Positions 34,755-42,782 of a stretch of 64,000 nucleotides of DNA are shown in pieces; within the stretch, counting starts at the first letter, position 1, and every line of letters starts with the position of its first letter. The position numbers were made by a program, and so were the translations under genes. The stretch covers positions 62,001-126,000 of the forward strand of contig NZ_BMRN01000003.1 of assembly GCF_014648655.1 (NCBI RefSeq), written 5' to 3'. The DNA comes from Streptomyces atratus (GTDB lineage: Bacteria; Actinomycetota; Actinomycetes; Streptomycetales; Streptomycetaceae). Below the pieces are notes generated by a model. It was not told the DNA's origin. It ran no database searches and was given only the letters and a program-made list of their open reading frames with translations.

Positions 34755-35942
34755 TCAGCCGGTACACGCCAGCTTTTTGGCGATCTTCTGTGCGTCCAGG
34801 GCCAGTTCGCGCAGCATGCCGCTGATCGGGTTGGTGAACCCGGTGAAGTACAGGCCGGGTGCCTGCTTGGGCGTGCGGCCGCCGTGCACCACCGGGCGGC
34901 CCCGGGCGTCCAGTACGTCGAGGTGGCCGACCAGTTCCTCCAGGGCCCGCCGGTAGCCGGTTGCGGCGATCACCGCGTCCGGGGTGATCCGGTCCCCGTC
35001 GGCCAGCACCACCACGTCCTTGTCGAACGACTCGACGGCCGCCACCGGCACCACCCGGCCGCTCTTCACCGCGTCGATCAGCCCCACGTCCTGCACCGGA
35101 ATGGCCCCGTCCTTGACCCGTGAGTACAGGCCGGTGTCCGGACGCGGGAGCCCCTGCCCGGCGAGGTCGGGCACGGCGATCCTGGCCATCAGGCCCCCGG
35201 CTGCGTCGACGAGCCGGACCGGCAGCCTGCGGACCAGGATGCCGGTCGCCTGCGCGGGCCAGCCCGCCGTCGAGCGGCGCACGATGTGCGGCACGGTGCG
35301 CACGGCGATCCGAACTCGGGACGCCCCGCCCTCCACCAGGTCGGCGGCGATCTCGGCGCCCGTGTTGCCGATGCCGACGACAAGGACGTCCCTGCCCGCG
35401 TACGGGGCGGGATTGCGGTAGCCGCAGGCGTGCACCAGGTCGCCGGTGAAGGTGTCGCGGCCGGACCAGTCGGGGATGCGCGGGGTGTGGTTGTAGCCGG
35501 TGGCGACGATGACGGCCCGGCCGGTCAGTATCCGGCCGCCGGTCGCGCTCAGCTGCCAGCCGGTTCCGTCGGGGGCCCGGTCGATCCGGGACACCTCGAC
35601 GCCTGTCACCACTTCCAGCCGGTGGTGCTCGACGTACTTCTCCAGATAGCGCACCACATCGTCCCTGGCCACCCACCGTCCGAACCGGCGTGGCATCGCG
35701 AGTCCCGGCAGCGCGGACCAGCGCCGGGTCGTGTGGAGGTGCAGCCGGTCGTAGTGATGGCGCCAGGACGCGCCCACGTTCTCGGACTTCTCCAGCACCA
35801 CCGCCCTCAACCCCTGCTCGCGCAGGGCCGCCGCGGCGGCGAGACCGCCCGGACCGCCACCGATGACGTACACGGGCCGGCCCTCGGTGAGGTCGATACG
35901 GGCCCGGGTGGGGCTACCGGCGGTAAATGCGCTGTCGGGCAT
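34755..35942 (-). CDS. flavin-containing monooxygenase-like NAD(P)/FAD oxidoreductase
   Basis: A 395-residue protein with the FAD dinucleotide motif VYVIGGGPGGLAAAAAL near residue 25, the second NAD(P)H Rossmann motif VLVVGIGNTGAEIAADL near 190, and an ATG-motif VIVATGYNHTPRIPDW between them. This is the YUC/FMO/Baeyer-Villiger-like layout, although the strict BVMO fingerprint is not evident. It could oxygenate a ketone or N/S centre of the pathway substrate. ATG 35942 lacks a clear ribosome site. It diverges from the DoxX/DUF35 operon; operator 6 lies in the shared 179-bp spacer. Confidence 0.83.
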   Translation of the reverse strand: MPDSAFTAGSPTRARIDLTEGRPVYVIGGGPGGLAAAAALREQGLRAVVLEKSENVGASWRHHYDRLHLHTTRRWSALPGLAMPRRFGRWVARDDVVRYLEKYVEHHRLEVVTGVEVSRIDRAPDGTGWQLSATGGRILTGRAVIVATGYNHTPRIPDWSGRDTFTGDLVHACGYRNPAPYAGRDVLVVGIGNTGAEIAADLVEGGASRVRIAVRTVPHIVRRSTAGWPAQATGILVRRLPVRLVDAAGGLMARIAVPDLAGQGLPRPDTGLYSRVKDGAIPVQDVGLIDAVKSGRVVPVAAVESFDKDVVVLADGDRITPDAVIAATGYRRALEELVGHLDVLDARGRPVVHGGRTPKQAPGLYFTGFTNPISGMLRELALDAQKIAKKLACTG

Positions 35943-36085
35943 GGTTCGGAGCGTATCCGCGCACATACTTGATGGGTCTCGGACAAGACCGGAATCGATT
36001 GCGAATCGATCACGGGGTGTGGCTCTTGCATGCCTCCTGCGCGCCCCGTGCATGCCCCTTGCGCAAGCCGCCGCCATCAGGTGAA

Positions 36086-36100
36086 CTGACGTACCGTCAG
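36086..36100. promoter_or_regulatory. regulon operator 6 (perfect dyad CTGACG-TAC-CGTCAG)
   Basis: Exactly the reverse complement of operator 10 (57482). It lies 21 bases before the DoxX start and upstream of the divergent monooxygenase. Confidence 0.82.
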
Positions 36101-36121
36101 ATCCAGTGAGCGGGAGGCCCC

Positions 36122-36574
36122 ATGCAGACGATGTGGCTCGGTGGCGCCGAGTGGCTCGCCGTCCTCCGGATAGGCCTCGGCCTGTGGTGGCTGGAGAGCT
36201 GGCGGCACAAGGACAAGAAGGGCTGGTTCGAGCGCGGTACGGGCATCGCCTGGGCCGCGGACGTGGCGGGCAAGCACCGGTGGACGGCCGTGCGCACCGG
36301 ATTCCAGCGGATCGTCGCCCCGCGCCCCAAGGCCATGGCCTACCTCGTCGTGTACGCCGAACTCGCCCTGGGCCTCGGCCTGATCGCCGGATTCCTCACC
36401 CCTGTCGCGCTCGTCGCCGGACTCCTCCTCAACCTCCTCTACCTCGTGCTGATGATCCACGACTGGGCCGAGCAGGGGCAGAACGCGATGATGGCGCTCA
36501 TCTCGCTCGTCGCGCTGTTCGCGATGTCCTGGCAGACCTGGTCCCTCGACGACGCGATCGGACTCTTCCTGTGA
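36122..36574 (+). CDS. DoxX-like four-helix membrane protein
   Basis: A 150-residue protein with an N-terminal hydrophobic helix (about 8-25), a basic cytoplasmic loop (RHKDKKGWFERG), and three further membrane helices (about 72-135, including LVVYAELALGLGLIAGFLTP). This matches the DoxX/DoxD-like family, membrane proteins linked to quinone or thiol redox chemistry. It may connect a pathway oxidation to the respiratory chain; that is inference. The stop overlaps the next GTG (GTGA). Confidence 0.75.
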   Translation: MQTMWLGGAEWLAVLRIGLGLWWLESWRHKDKKGWFERGTGIAWAADVAGKHRWTAVRTGFQRIVAPRPKAMAYLVVYAELALGLGLIAGFLTPVALVAGLLLNLLYLVLMIHDWAEQGQNAMMALISLVALFAMSWQTWSLDDAIGLFL

Positions 36575-36990
36575 CCACGGCCGCCGTACGTTTCGACCTC
36601 CCCGAGCCCGACGCCTTCACCCGCCCCTACTGGGACGCCGCCGCCCAGGGGCAGTTGCTGCTGCGCCGCTGCCGCGCCTGCGGGCGCGCCCACCACTACC
36701 CCCGCGAGTTCTGCCCGCACTGCTGGAGCGAGGACGTCACCTGGGAACGGGCGAGCGGAGACGCCACGCTCTACACCTGGTCCGTCGTCCACCGCAACGA
36801 CCTGCCGCCGTTCGGTGCCCGCGTCCCGTACGTCGCGGCCGTGGTCGACCTGGCCGAGGGGCCGCGGATGATGACGGAGATCGTGGGGTGCGAGGAGTCC
36901 GCTCTCGCCATCGGCATGGCGTTGCGGGTGGCCTTCCGGCGGGAGGAGGGGGAGGAGGCCGTTGCGGTCTTCCACCCCGGAGACTGCTGA
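36571..36990 (+). CDS. DUF35 zinc-ribbon/OB-fold protein (acyl-CoA-associated)
   Basis: A 139-residue protein: zinc ribbon with Cys pairs in LRRCRACGRAHHYP and FCPHCWSEDV (about 33-55), then an OB-fold (TLYTWSVVHRNDLPPF to the end). DUF35 proteins bind acyl-CoA and partner with thiolase-fold enzymes (acetyl-CoA acetyltransferase/HMG-CoA synthase or Ltp2-type aldolases). GTG 36571 overlaps the DoxX stop. The operon has no thiolase, so its partner may be the orphan thiolase-like protein at 40211. Confidence 0.85.
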   Translation: MTTAAVRFDLPEPDAFTRPYWDAAAQGQLLLRRCRACGRAHHYPREFCPHCWSEDVTWERASGDATLYTWSVVHRNDLPPFGARVPYVAAVVDLAEGPRMMTEIVGCEESALAIGMALRVAFRREEGEEAVAVFHPGDC

Positions 36991-37051
36991 GGTCCACGCA
37001 GGGAGTGCACGTGCCTGTGCCTCGGCGCGGCTCAGTGCAGCTCGGCGCGGA

Positions 37052-37639
37052 TCAGGGCTCGATGCTGCGCAGCTTGCGGCGTTCGCGGAAGTTCGGGTGG
37101 CGGACGACCACACCGCCCATGCCGCAGGAGCCCGTCAGTCGGAGGAGCGGGGCGCCGGACTTCCTCTCGTCCGTGGTTCTGGCCTTCAGGCCGCCGAGTC
37201 CGTGGTCCAGGCTGTCGGTGTGTACGGTCCAGCCCTCCGGGATCACGATCTTCACCCCGCCCATCTCTCCGCGCACTTCCAGTTCGATCTCGCGCAGCCG
37301 GCACTCGGCGCGGGTGAAGTCGATCCTGACGCCGCCGACGCCGCCCTGGGCGCGTATCACCGGGGGCACCTTCCAGACGCCCGAGCGCGTCATCCCGTGC
37401 ATGCCGCCCTTGAGGACCAGCGGCTCGCCCGTGGCCACCTCGATGGGGACCAGGTCCTCGGTGAGGGGCGCGAGTTCGGCGTAGGTCTTGGCGGACAGCG
37501 CCTGCCCGAGCCGGGTGTCCAGCTCGTCCATGTCGATGCGGCCCTCGGCCGCCGCCTCCCGCAACTGCTCGACCACCGCCTCGCGATCGGCATCCGAAGC
37601 GCGCATACGGTCGGCGGAACGAGAGGGTTCAGCAGTCAT
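37052..37639 (-). CDS. DUF1707 and LiaF-like C-terminal domain protein
   Basis: A 195-residue protein beginning with the DUF1707 signature MRASDADREAVVEQLREAAA, then EGRIDMDELDTRL (about 12-60). A beta-helical C-terminal half with repeating GVGGVRIDF, GEMGGVKIVIP and GLGGLKART blocks resembles the LiaF/cell-wall-active-antibiotics-response domain. No membrane segment is present. Probably envelope-stress related, fitting the neighbouring pspAB-htpX pair; the molecular role is unknown. Confidence 0.8.
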   Translation of the reverse strand: MTAEPSRSADRMRASDADREAVVEQLREAAAEGRIDMDELDTRLGQALSAKTYAELAPLTEDLVPIEVATGEPLVLKGGMHGMTRSGVWKVPPVIRAQGGVGGVRIDFTRAECRLREIELEVRGEMGGVKIVIPEGWTVHTDSLDHGLGGLKARTTDERKSGAPLLRLTGSCGMGGVVVRHPNFRERRKLRSIEP

Positions 37640-37696
37640 GGAAGCGATGATACGGGCGGGTGCGGCGCCGGGTCCCCTGTCATCGGCCGCCCCGCG

Positions 37697-38281
37697 TCAC
37701 AGCCCCGGCGCCCCCCACACCGGGAACCACCGGGCCAGGTCCTTCTCCATCCGGAGGTCGTCCCCGACCACCGCCCGGACCTGCAACTCCAGCTGGTTGT
37801 CACGCTTCTCGGCGCCACCCGGCACCGGCGCGAACGGATAGAACGTGCCGCGCTTGTAGAGATAGACCAGGGCCAGCGGACGGTCCCGCGCGTCCCGGAA
37901 GCCGATCAGGGAGCAGAGCAGCTGCGGCCCGAAGCCGCCGTCCTGGAGCAGGGTGTTCACCGCGTGCAGGTCGTTGACCAGGGCGGCCGTGTCCTCGGCC
38001 GGCTGCCGGGCGAGCAGCCAGGTGTAGCCGTACGTGTCCTGGCTGAACTCCACCGGAATGCCGCCCCGGTCGGTGTCGGCGTCGAGCAGTTCGCGTACGT
38101 CCTGCTGGATGCGGGCGAAGGTGCCGCCCTCGACGCCCGCGAAGCAGACCGAGCCGAGGCCGGTGGGGGCGAACCCCGCACCGGCCTGGAGGGTGAGGGC
38201 GGCGGAGGGCACGGCGAAGAGCTGGTCGAGGTCGGGGCGGACCGGTTTGGTGCGGCCCAGGATGGTGTCGAGAAGACCCAT
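37697..38281 (-). CDS. pspAB: PspA-associated protein PspAB
   Basis: A 194-residue soluble protein starting MGLLDTILGRTKPVRPDLDQ. Its N-terminus and its position 9 bases after htpX match the PspAB family of actinobacteria. It probably supports the phage-shock/membrane-stress response. No catalytic motif is visible. Co-transcribed with htpX. Confidence 0.78.
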   Translation of the reverse strand: MGLLDTILGRTKPVRPDLDQLFAVPSAALTLQAGAGFAPTGLGSVCFAGVEGGTFARIQQDVRELLDADTDRGGIPVEFSQDTYGYTWLLARQPAEDTAALVNDLHAVNTLLQDGGFGPQLLCSLIGFRDARDRPLALVYLYKRGTFYPFAPVPGGAEKRDNQLELQVRAVVGDDLRMEKDLARWFPVWGAPGL

Positions 38282-38290
38282 GAACGTTCC

Positions 38291-39202
38291 TTACGGGCGG
38301 GCGAGGTCGGCGGAGATACGGGCCAGCTGGTCCAGGCGCTGTTCGAGGGTCGGGTGGGAGGAGAGCAGCCGGCTCAGGCTCTCCTTGGAGGAGAACGCGG
38401 GAACGAAGTAGAAGGCGTTGTACGGCTCCGCCTTCCGCAGGTCCTCGGTCGGGATGCGGGCCATCTGGCCGCACACCTTCGTGAGGGCGGAGGCGAGCGC
38501 CGAGGGGCGGCCGGTGAGCAGGGCGGCGGTGCGGTCGGCGGAGAGCTCGCGGTAGCGCGAGAGCAGCCGGGTGAGCAGGAAGCTCAGGGCGTACACGACG
38601 GCGCTGACCAGCGGGATCAGCATGACCGCGATGCCGACGGGGTCATTGGCCCTGCTGCTGCGGGAGAGACCGCCCCACAGGGCGACACGGGTGATGATGC
38701 CGGCGAGCACACCGAGGAACGAGGCGATCGTCATGACGGCGACATCGCGGTGCGCGACGTGCGACATCTCGTGCGCGAGTACGCCCTCCAGCTCCTCCGG
38801 CTCCAGTCTGCGCAGCAGTCCGGTGGTGGCGCACACAAGGGCGGTCTTCTCGCTCCGGCCGGTGGCGAAGGCGTTCGGCACATCGCTCTGGGCGATCGCC
38901 ACCCGGGGCTTGGGCATGTCGGCCAGGGCGCAGATCCGGTCGACGGTGCCGTGCAGCTCCGGCGCCTGCTCGGGGGTGACCTCCCGGGCGCCCATGCTGA
39001 AGGCCGCGATGCGGTCGCTGAACCAGAACTGGGCGATGAAGAGGCCGCCGGTGAAGATCAGAATGATCGGCCAGGCGCCGCGCAGCACGGCGAGCAGCAC
39101 ACCCACCAGCACCACGTACAGCAGACCGATCAGGAACATGGTGGTCACCATGCGCGTGGTCAGCCCGCGGTCGGGGGCGTAACGGGAACGGGTTCGGCTC
39201 AT
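38291..39202 (-). CDS. htpX: HtpX-family membrane zinc metalloprotease
   Basis: A 303-residue M48B protease with two N-terminal membrane helices (about 18-38 and 44-60), the zinc motif HEMSH (144-148), a further pair of hydrophobic segments (about 158-210) and a downstream Glu-containing RELSADRTAALLTG that supplies the third ligand. It degrades misfolded membrane proteins on the cytoplasmic face. It forms an operon with pspAB, 9 bases apart. Confidence 0.92.
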   Translation of the reverse strand: MSRTRSRYAPDRGLTTRMVTTMFLIGLLYVVLVGVLLAVLRGAWPIILIFTGGLFIAQFWFSDRIAAFSMGAREVTPEQAPELHGTVDRICALADMPKPRVAIAQSDVPNAFATGRSEKTALVCATTGLLRRLEPEELEGVLAHEMSHVAHRDVAVMTIASFLGVLAGIITRVALWGGLSRSSRANDPVGIAVMLIPLVSAVVYALSFLLTRLLSRYRELSADRTAALLTGRPSALASALTKVCGQMARIPTEDLRKAEPYNAFYFVPAFSSKESLSRLLSSHPTLEQRLDQLARISADLARP

Positions 39203-39316
39203 CGGTGCCTCCAGTCCTCACCTGCCTCCCATAGTGCTCCTTTTCGGTTGAATCCGAATAAAGCTGCGGCCCGTGAGTGCCCCACCTCCAGGCCGGGCGG
39301 CCGGCGGCCGCTGTCC

Positions 39317-39997
39317 CTACGGCCAGAGCAGTTCCCGCGTCCAGTGCGCACCGTCCCGGCGGTAGCGCAGCCGTACGTGTCGGCGCCCCGCGTCGCCCTG
39401 GAAGAACTCGACCTCCCGGGGCTCAACCACGTACCGCGTCCAGCCGGCGACCTCCGCGTCCGGCTCGGCCGACGCCCGTTCCCAGGCGGCGTCGGCGGTC
39501 CGGGCCAGTTCCTCCTGCGATTCCAGCACCTCGCTCTGCGACCCGGTCAGCGCCGCTGCGAGCGCCCCGGCCGAGCGGGCGTGCAGATCGGCCAGGCTCT
39601 CCGCCCGGCTCGTCTCGGTGACCGGTCCCCGCACCCGTACCTGCCGCCCCTGCACCGGCCAGTAGAAGCCGAGCGCGGCGTGCGGGTGGGCGGCGAGCTG
39701 GCGGCCCTTCGCGCTGGTGCGGTGCGTGGCGAAGTGCCAGCCGCGCTCGTCCGCGTCGTGCAGCATCAGCGTCCGCACATCGGGCCGGCCCTCGGCGTCG
39801 ACGGTGGCCAGCGACATCGTGTGCGGCTCGGCCTGCCCGGCGGCCACGGCCTCGGCGAACCAGGCGTGGAAGAGGGGGAGCGGGGCGGAGGGCGCGGCGT
39901 CCGGGTCGAAGGCGGGAAGGTCCACGTCCCAGACCCGCTGGGCGTGGAGCAGGTCCAGGAAGCTCTGCTGCGCATCGGTCTTCTGTGCGTCGCTCAT
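39317..39997 (-). CDS. pyridoxamine 5'-phosphate oxidase-like FMN protein
   Basis: A 226-residue split-barrel flavoprotein: TMSLATVDAEGRPDVRTLML is the PNPOx flavin-binding strand pair, and WHFATHRTSAKGRQLAAHPH is the phosphate/FMN loop. The C-terminus HWTRELLWP differs from the RLAP end of canonical PdxH, so it may be a PdxH isozyme or a PhzG-like oxidase. ATG 39997 is preferred; upstream in-frame starts would overlap the remnant of a PIN gene on the other strand. Confidence 0.78.
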   Translation of the reverse strand: MSDAQKTDAQQSFLDLLHAQRVWDVDLPAFDPDAAPSAPLPLFHAWFAEAVAAGQAEPHTMSLATVDAEGRPDVRTLMLHDADERGWHFATHRTSAKGRQLAAHPHAALGFYWPVQGRQVRVRGPVTETSRAESLADLHARSAGALAAALTGSQSEVLESQEELARTADAAWERASAEPDAEVAGWTRYVVEPREVEFFQGDAGRRHVRLRYRRDGAHWTRELLWP

Positions 39998-40003
39998 GGC
40001 CCC

Positions 40004-40189
40004 ATTGCAGCGCATGACGCCCTCGCACAGGGCATCGGGCAGATCGCCGTAGCCCGGCACGATCCCCGGCCCCGGCGCATGGACCTGGTGATCGCTTCCA
40101 TTGCCCAGGTCAGGGGACTGCCGCTCTTCACCCGCAGCGCGGAGGCCTTCGAGGGGCTCGAGGGGGTGCTCACGGTCATCGCGGTGTGA
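40004..40189 (+). pseudogene. PIN-domain (VapC-like) toxin remnant, 3' part only
   Basis: The frame ending at 40189 reads PRPRRMDLVIASIAQVRGLP, then LFTRSAEAFEGLEGVLTVIA, the C-terminal half of a VapC PIN domain (the D-x-x-IA and GLPL-x-T-x4-F-x-GL pattern). The N-terminal catalytic Asp half is absent; upstream lies the pyridoxamine oxidase gene on the opposite strand. No antitoxin gene is seen. Truncated and presumably inactive. Confidence 0.55.
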
Positions 40190-40210
40190 CCGGCTGCCCC
40201 GCCCCGGCCC

Positions 40211-41380
40211 TCACCCCCGCCCCAGCACCACCGTTCCCGACGAGCAGAACCAGCCGCCCGTCCCCGAGGCCACCGCCAGCTCCGGCAGTCGGCCGCCCGC
40301 CCTGCGCACCTGGCGCCCACCCGCCTCGCCGCGCAGCTGCCGTACCGCCTCCACCAGCAGGAACAGTCCGCGCATCCCGGGGTGGCAGGCGGACAGGCCG
40401 CCCCCGTCCGTGTTGACCGGCAGCTCGCCCGTCAGGCCGGTCCGGCCCTTCTCCACGAACGCGCCGCCCTCGCCCTTCGCGCAGAAACCCAGGTCCTCCA
40501 GCGTCACCAGCGTCATATAGGTGAACGCGTCATAGATCTCGGCGAGATCGATGTCCGCGGGCCGCACCCCTGCCCGTTCGAACGCCAGGCGGCCCGAGAC
40601 CGCCGCGGGGGAGACCGTGAAGTCGTCCCACTCGGACATGGCGGAGTGCGAGACGTGCTCACCCGTACCGAGGATCCACACCGGTTCCTTCGCCGTGTCC
40701 GGTACGTACTCCTCGGCGGCCAGCAGCACCGCGCAGCCGCCGTCGCTGCGGATGCAGCAGTGCAGCTTGGTGAACGGGTCCGCGATCACCGGCCCCGACA
40801 TCACGTCGTCCACCGTTATCGGCTCACGGAACATCGCGTCCGGGTTGGCCGCCGCGTTCGCCCGTGCCTGGACCGCCACCTCGGCGAGCTGCTCCAGGGT
40901 CGTGCCGTACTCGTGCATATGGCGGCGGGCGGCCATCGCGTACTTGGCGATCAGCGAGTGCCCGTACGGCACCTCGAACTGGAGCGGGCCGCGCGCCCCG
41001 AAGGAGAGATTGGACGTCCGGCGGCCCGCCTTGATGTCCGCGCGTGCGGTCGATCCGTACACCAGCAGAACGGCATTGGCGTGACCCGCCGCGATGGCGT
41101 CCGCCGCATGGGCCGCCATCACCTCCCAGGTCGAGCCGCCGACCGCGGTGGAGTCCACCCAGGTGGGTTTCAGCCCCAGATACTCGGCGACCTCGACCGG
41201 GGCGAGCGTGCCGAGTCCGGCGGAGGCGAAACCGTCGACGACGGACCGGTCCAGACCCGAATCGGCCAGTGCCCGGCGGGCGGCCTGGGCGTGCAGTGCG
41301 TACGGCGTGGCCTCGTCGACGCGTCCGCAGTCGGCGAGGGATATGCCGACGACAGCGACCTTGCGGTGGGAAGAAGGCAT
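40211..41380 (-). CDS. thiolase-fold protein (lipid-transfer/aldolase-like), catalytic Cys not evident
   Basis: A 389-residue thiolase-superfamily protein of the SCP-x/Ltp type. Where thiolases carry the nucleophilic Cys near residue 90 the sequence is VDSTAVGGSTWEVM, with no Cys. The C-terminal signature is NTDGGGLSACHPGMRG, retaining Cys and His, and EIYDAFTYMTL supplies a conserved Tyr. Such Cys-lacking relatives include Ltp2-type retro-aldolases that act with a DUF35 partner. Operator 7 (41385-41399) ends 4 bases from the start codon, leaving no room for a ribosome site and implying leaderless translation or a later start. Confidence 0.82.
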   Translation of the reverse strand: MPSSHRKVAVVGISLADCGRVDEATPYALHAQAARRALADSGLDRSVVDGFASAGLGTLAPVEVAEYLGLKPTWVDSTAVGGSTWEVMAAHAADAIAAGHANAVLLVYGSTARADIKAGRRTSNLSFGARGPLQFEVPYGHSLIAKYAMAARRHMHEYGTTLEQLAEVAVQARANAAANPDAMFREPITVDDVMSGPVIADPFTKLHCCIRSDGGCAVLLAAEEYVPDTAKEPVWILGTGEHVSHSAMSEWDDFTVSPAAVSGRLAFERAGVRPADIDLAEIYDAFTYMTLVTLEDLGFCAKGEGGAFVEKGRTGLTGELPVNTDGGGLSACHPGMRGLFLLVEAVRQLRGEAGGRQVRRAGGRLPELAVASGTGGWFCSSGTVVLGRG

Positions 41381-41384
41381 GAAT

Positions 41385-41399
41385 CTGACGGTACATCAG
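41385..41399. promoter_or_regulatory. regulon operator 7 (CTGACG-N3-CATCAG)
   Basis: CTGACGGTACATCAG, immediately upstream of the leftward thiolase-like start codon (41380). Confidence 0.75.
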
Positions 41400-41489
41400 A
41401 TAGTGAGCGCGCGGACCGCTCGGTGGGGCGGGATCTTCCCGGCTCCCCGCCGTGCGCGACTCTGGGAATCTCATGGATTCACCCCTAGC

Positions 41490-41504
41490 ATGACGGGCCG
41501 TCAG
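41490..41504. promoter_or_regulatory. regulon operator 8 (ATGACG-N3-CGTCAG)
   Basis: ATGACGGGCCGTCAG overlaps a TAGCAT -10-like hexamer (41486-41491), 39 bases before the acyl-CoA dehydrogenase ATG. The operator lies in the divergent spacer. Confidence 0.74.
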
Positions 41505-41543
41505 ATCAGAGGCCGAAGTCCTCTGAGGGGAAGGAGCCCGACG

Positions 41544-42782
41544 ATGGATGCCGCCTTCACCGCGGAACAGGACGAGATCCGCCGCACCCTGCGCGAACTG
41601 CTGGCCAAACGCAGCGGCCCCGGCGACGTCAGGAGTGCCGTACGGACCGCCGACGGATACGACGAGACCCTGTGGCGACAGCTCGCCCAGGATCTCGGGC
41701 TGCCCGGACTCGCCCTCCCCCAGGAGTACGGAGGTGTCGGCTGCGGCCTCGCCGAGCTCGCCGTCGCCTGCGAGGAGACCGGTCGTGCCCTGCTGCCGTC
41801 ACCCCTGATCGCCACCGCCGCACTCGCCGCGCCCCTGATCGCCGCCCTCGGCACCGAGGCCCAGCGCACCGCCCTGCTGCCGCGCATCGCCGCCGGCCGG
41901 CTGACCGCGACCCTGGCCGTCCCCGGCGGCTCGCTCGCCACCGCACTCGGCCTCACCGGTGACCCCACCGGCGGCGCCTGGGCGGGTGGCGGCCGGGCGG
42001 GCGGAATACAGGCCAGGCCGGTCGGCGGCGCGGAGGGCTGGCGGCTGTACGGGGAGGCCGCCCAGGTCCTCGACGGGCACAGCGCGGGACTCCTCCTGGT
42101 CGCCGCCCACACCGGCGGCTTCCCGCGCAGCCGTACGCTCCTCTTCCTGGTCCGCCCGGACACGGCGGCCGGAATCGTCCGCACCCGCCGGACCTCGCTG
42201 GACGAGACCCGCCCGCTGGCCCGCATCGAACTCCGTGACACCGAGGCCGAACTCCTCGGCGCGGACGACACCGTGGACGTCGTCGACGCGCTCGCCCCGG
42301 CAGGACGCGGGGCCGCCGCACTGCTCGCCGCTCAGGCGGTGGGGGCGGCGGCGAGCGCACTGGAGCGGACCGTCGAATACGTGAAGACGCGCGAACAGTT
42401 CGGCCGGGCGATCGGGTCCTTCCAGGCCGTGAAGCACCGCCTCGCGGATCTGTACGTACGGGTGCAGGCGGCCCGTTCCGCCGCGTACTACGCGGCCTGG
42501 GACCCGGCGGCCGGGGGCCTCGCACTCGCCCAGGCCCTGGAGGCGCTGCGGATCACCACGGCCGAGGCCGTCCAGCTGCACGGTGGGATCGGCTTCACCT
42601 GGGAACACGAGACGCATCTGTACTTCAAGCGGGCCGCTGCCGACGAACTGCTCTTCGGCCCCGTCCACCGGCTCCGCGACCGGGCGGCGGAGCAGGCCGG
42701 ACTGTTCGCACCGCCGCACGGGCAGCCGTCCGCGTCCTCGGCATTCGCCACCCCGGGACCGACCGGGCAGGTGGCGGTCTGA
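41544..42782 (+). CDS. acyl-CoA dehydrogenase, small/beta-subunit-like
   Basis: A 412-residue protein with an acyl-CoA dehydrogenase N-domain (FTAEQDEIRRTLRELLAKR) and C-domain (TREQFGRAIGSFQAVKHRLA, LHGGIGFTWEHETHLYFKRA), closest in style to the 6589 product. The central beta-domain lacks the SEPxAGSDL motif, suggesting it serves as the second subunit of a heteromeric dehydrogenase. AAGGAG (41531-41536) precedes ATG 41544. The stop TGA overlaps the next ATG (TGATG). Possible partner: the orphan large subunit at 10647. Confidence 0.83.
   Translation: MDAAFTAEQDEIRRTLRELLAKRSGPGDVRSAVRTADGYDETLWRQLAQDLGLPGLALPQEYGGVGCGLAELAVACEETGRALLPSPLIATAALAAPLIAALGTEAQRTALLPRIAAGRLTATLAVPGGSLATALGLTGDPTGGAWAGGGRAGGIQARPVGGAEGWRLYGEAAQVLDGHSAGLLLVAAHTGGFPRSRTLLFLVRPDTAAGIVRTRRTSLDETRPLARIELRDTEAELLGADDTVDVVDALAPAGRGAAALLAAQAVGAAASALERTVEYVKTREQFGRAIGSFQAVKHRLADLYVRVQAARSAAYYAAWDPAAGGLALAQALEALRITTAEAVQLHGGIGFTWEHETHLYFKRAAADELLFGPVHRLRDRAAEQAGLFAPPHGQPSASSAFATPGPTGQVAV

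Noticed and set aside
36962..40189. A 1,075-codon forward open frame
   Set aside because: It runs antisense to four well-supported genes (DUF1707, pspAB, htpX, flavin oxidase) and has the Arg/Gly/His-rich composition of GC-rich shadow frames. Only its last 60 codons (PIN remnant) look real.
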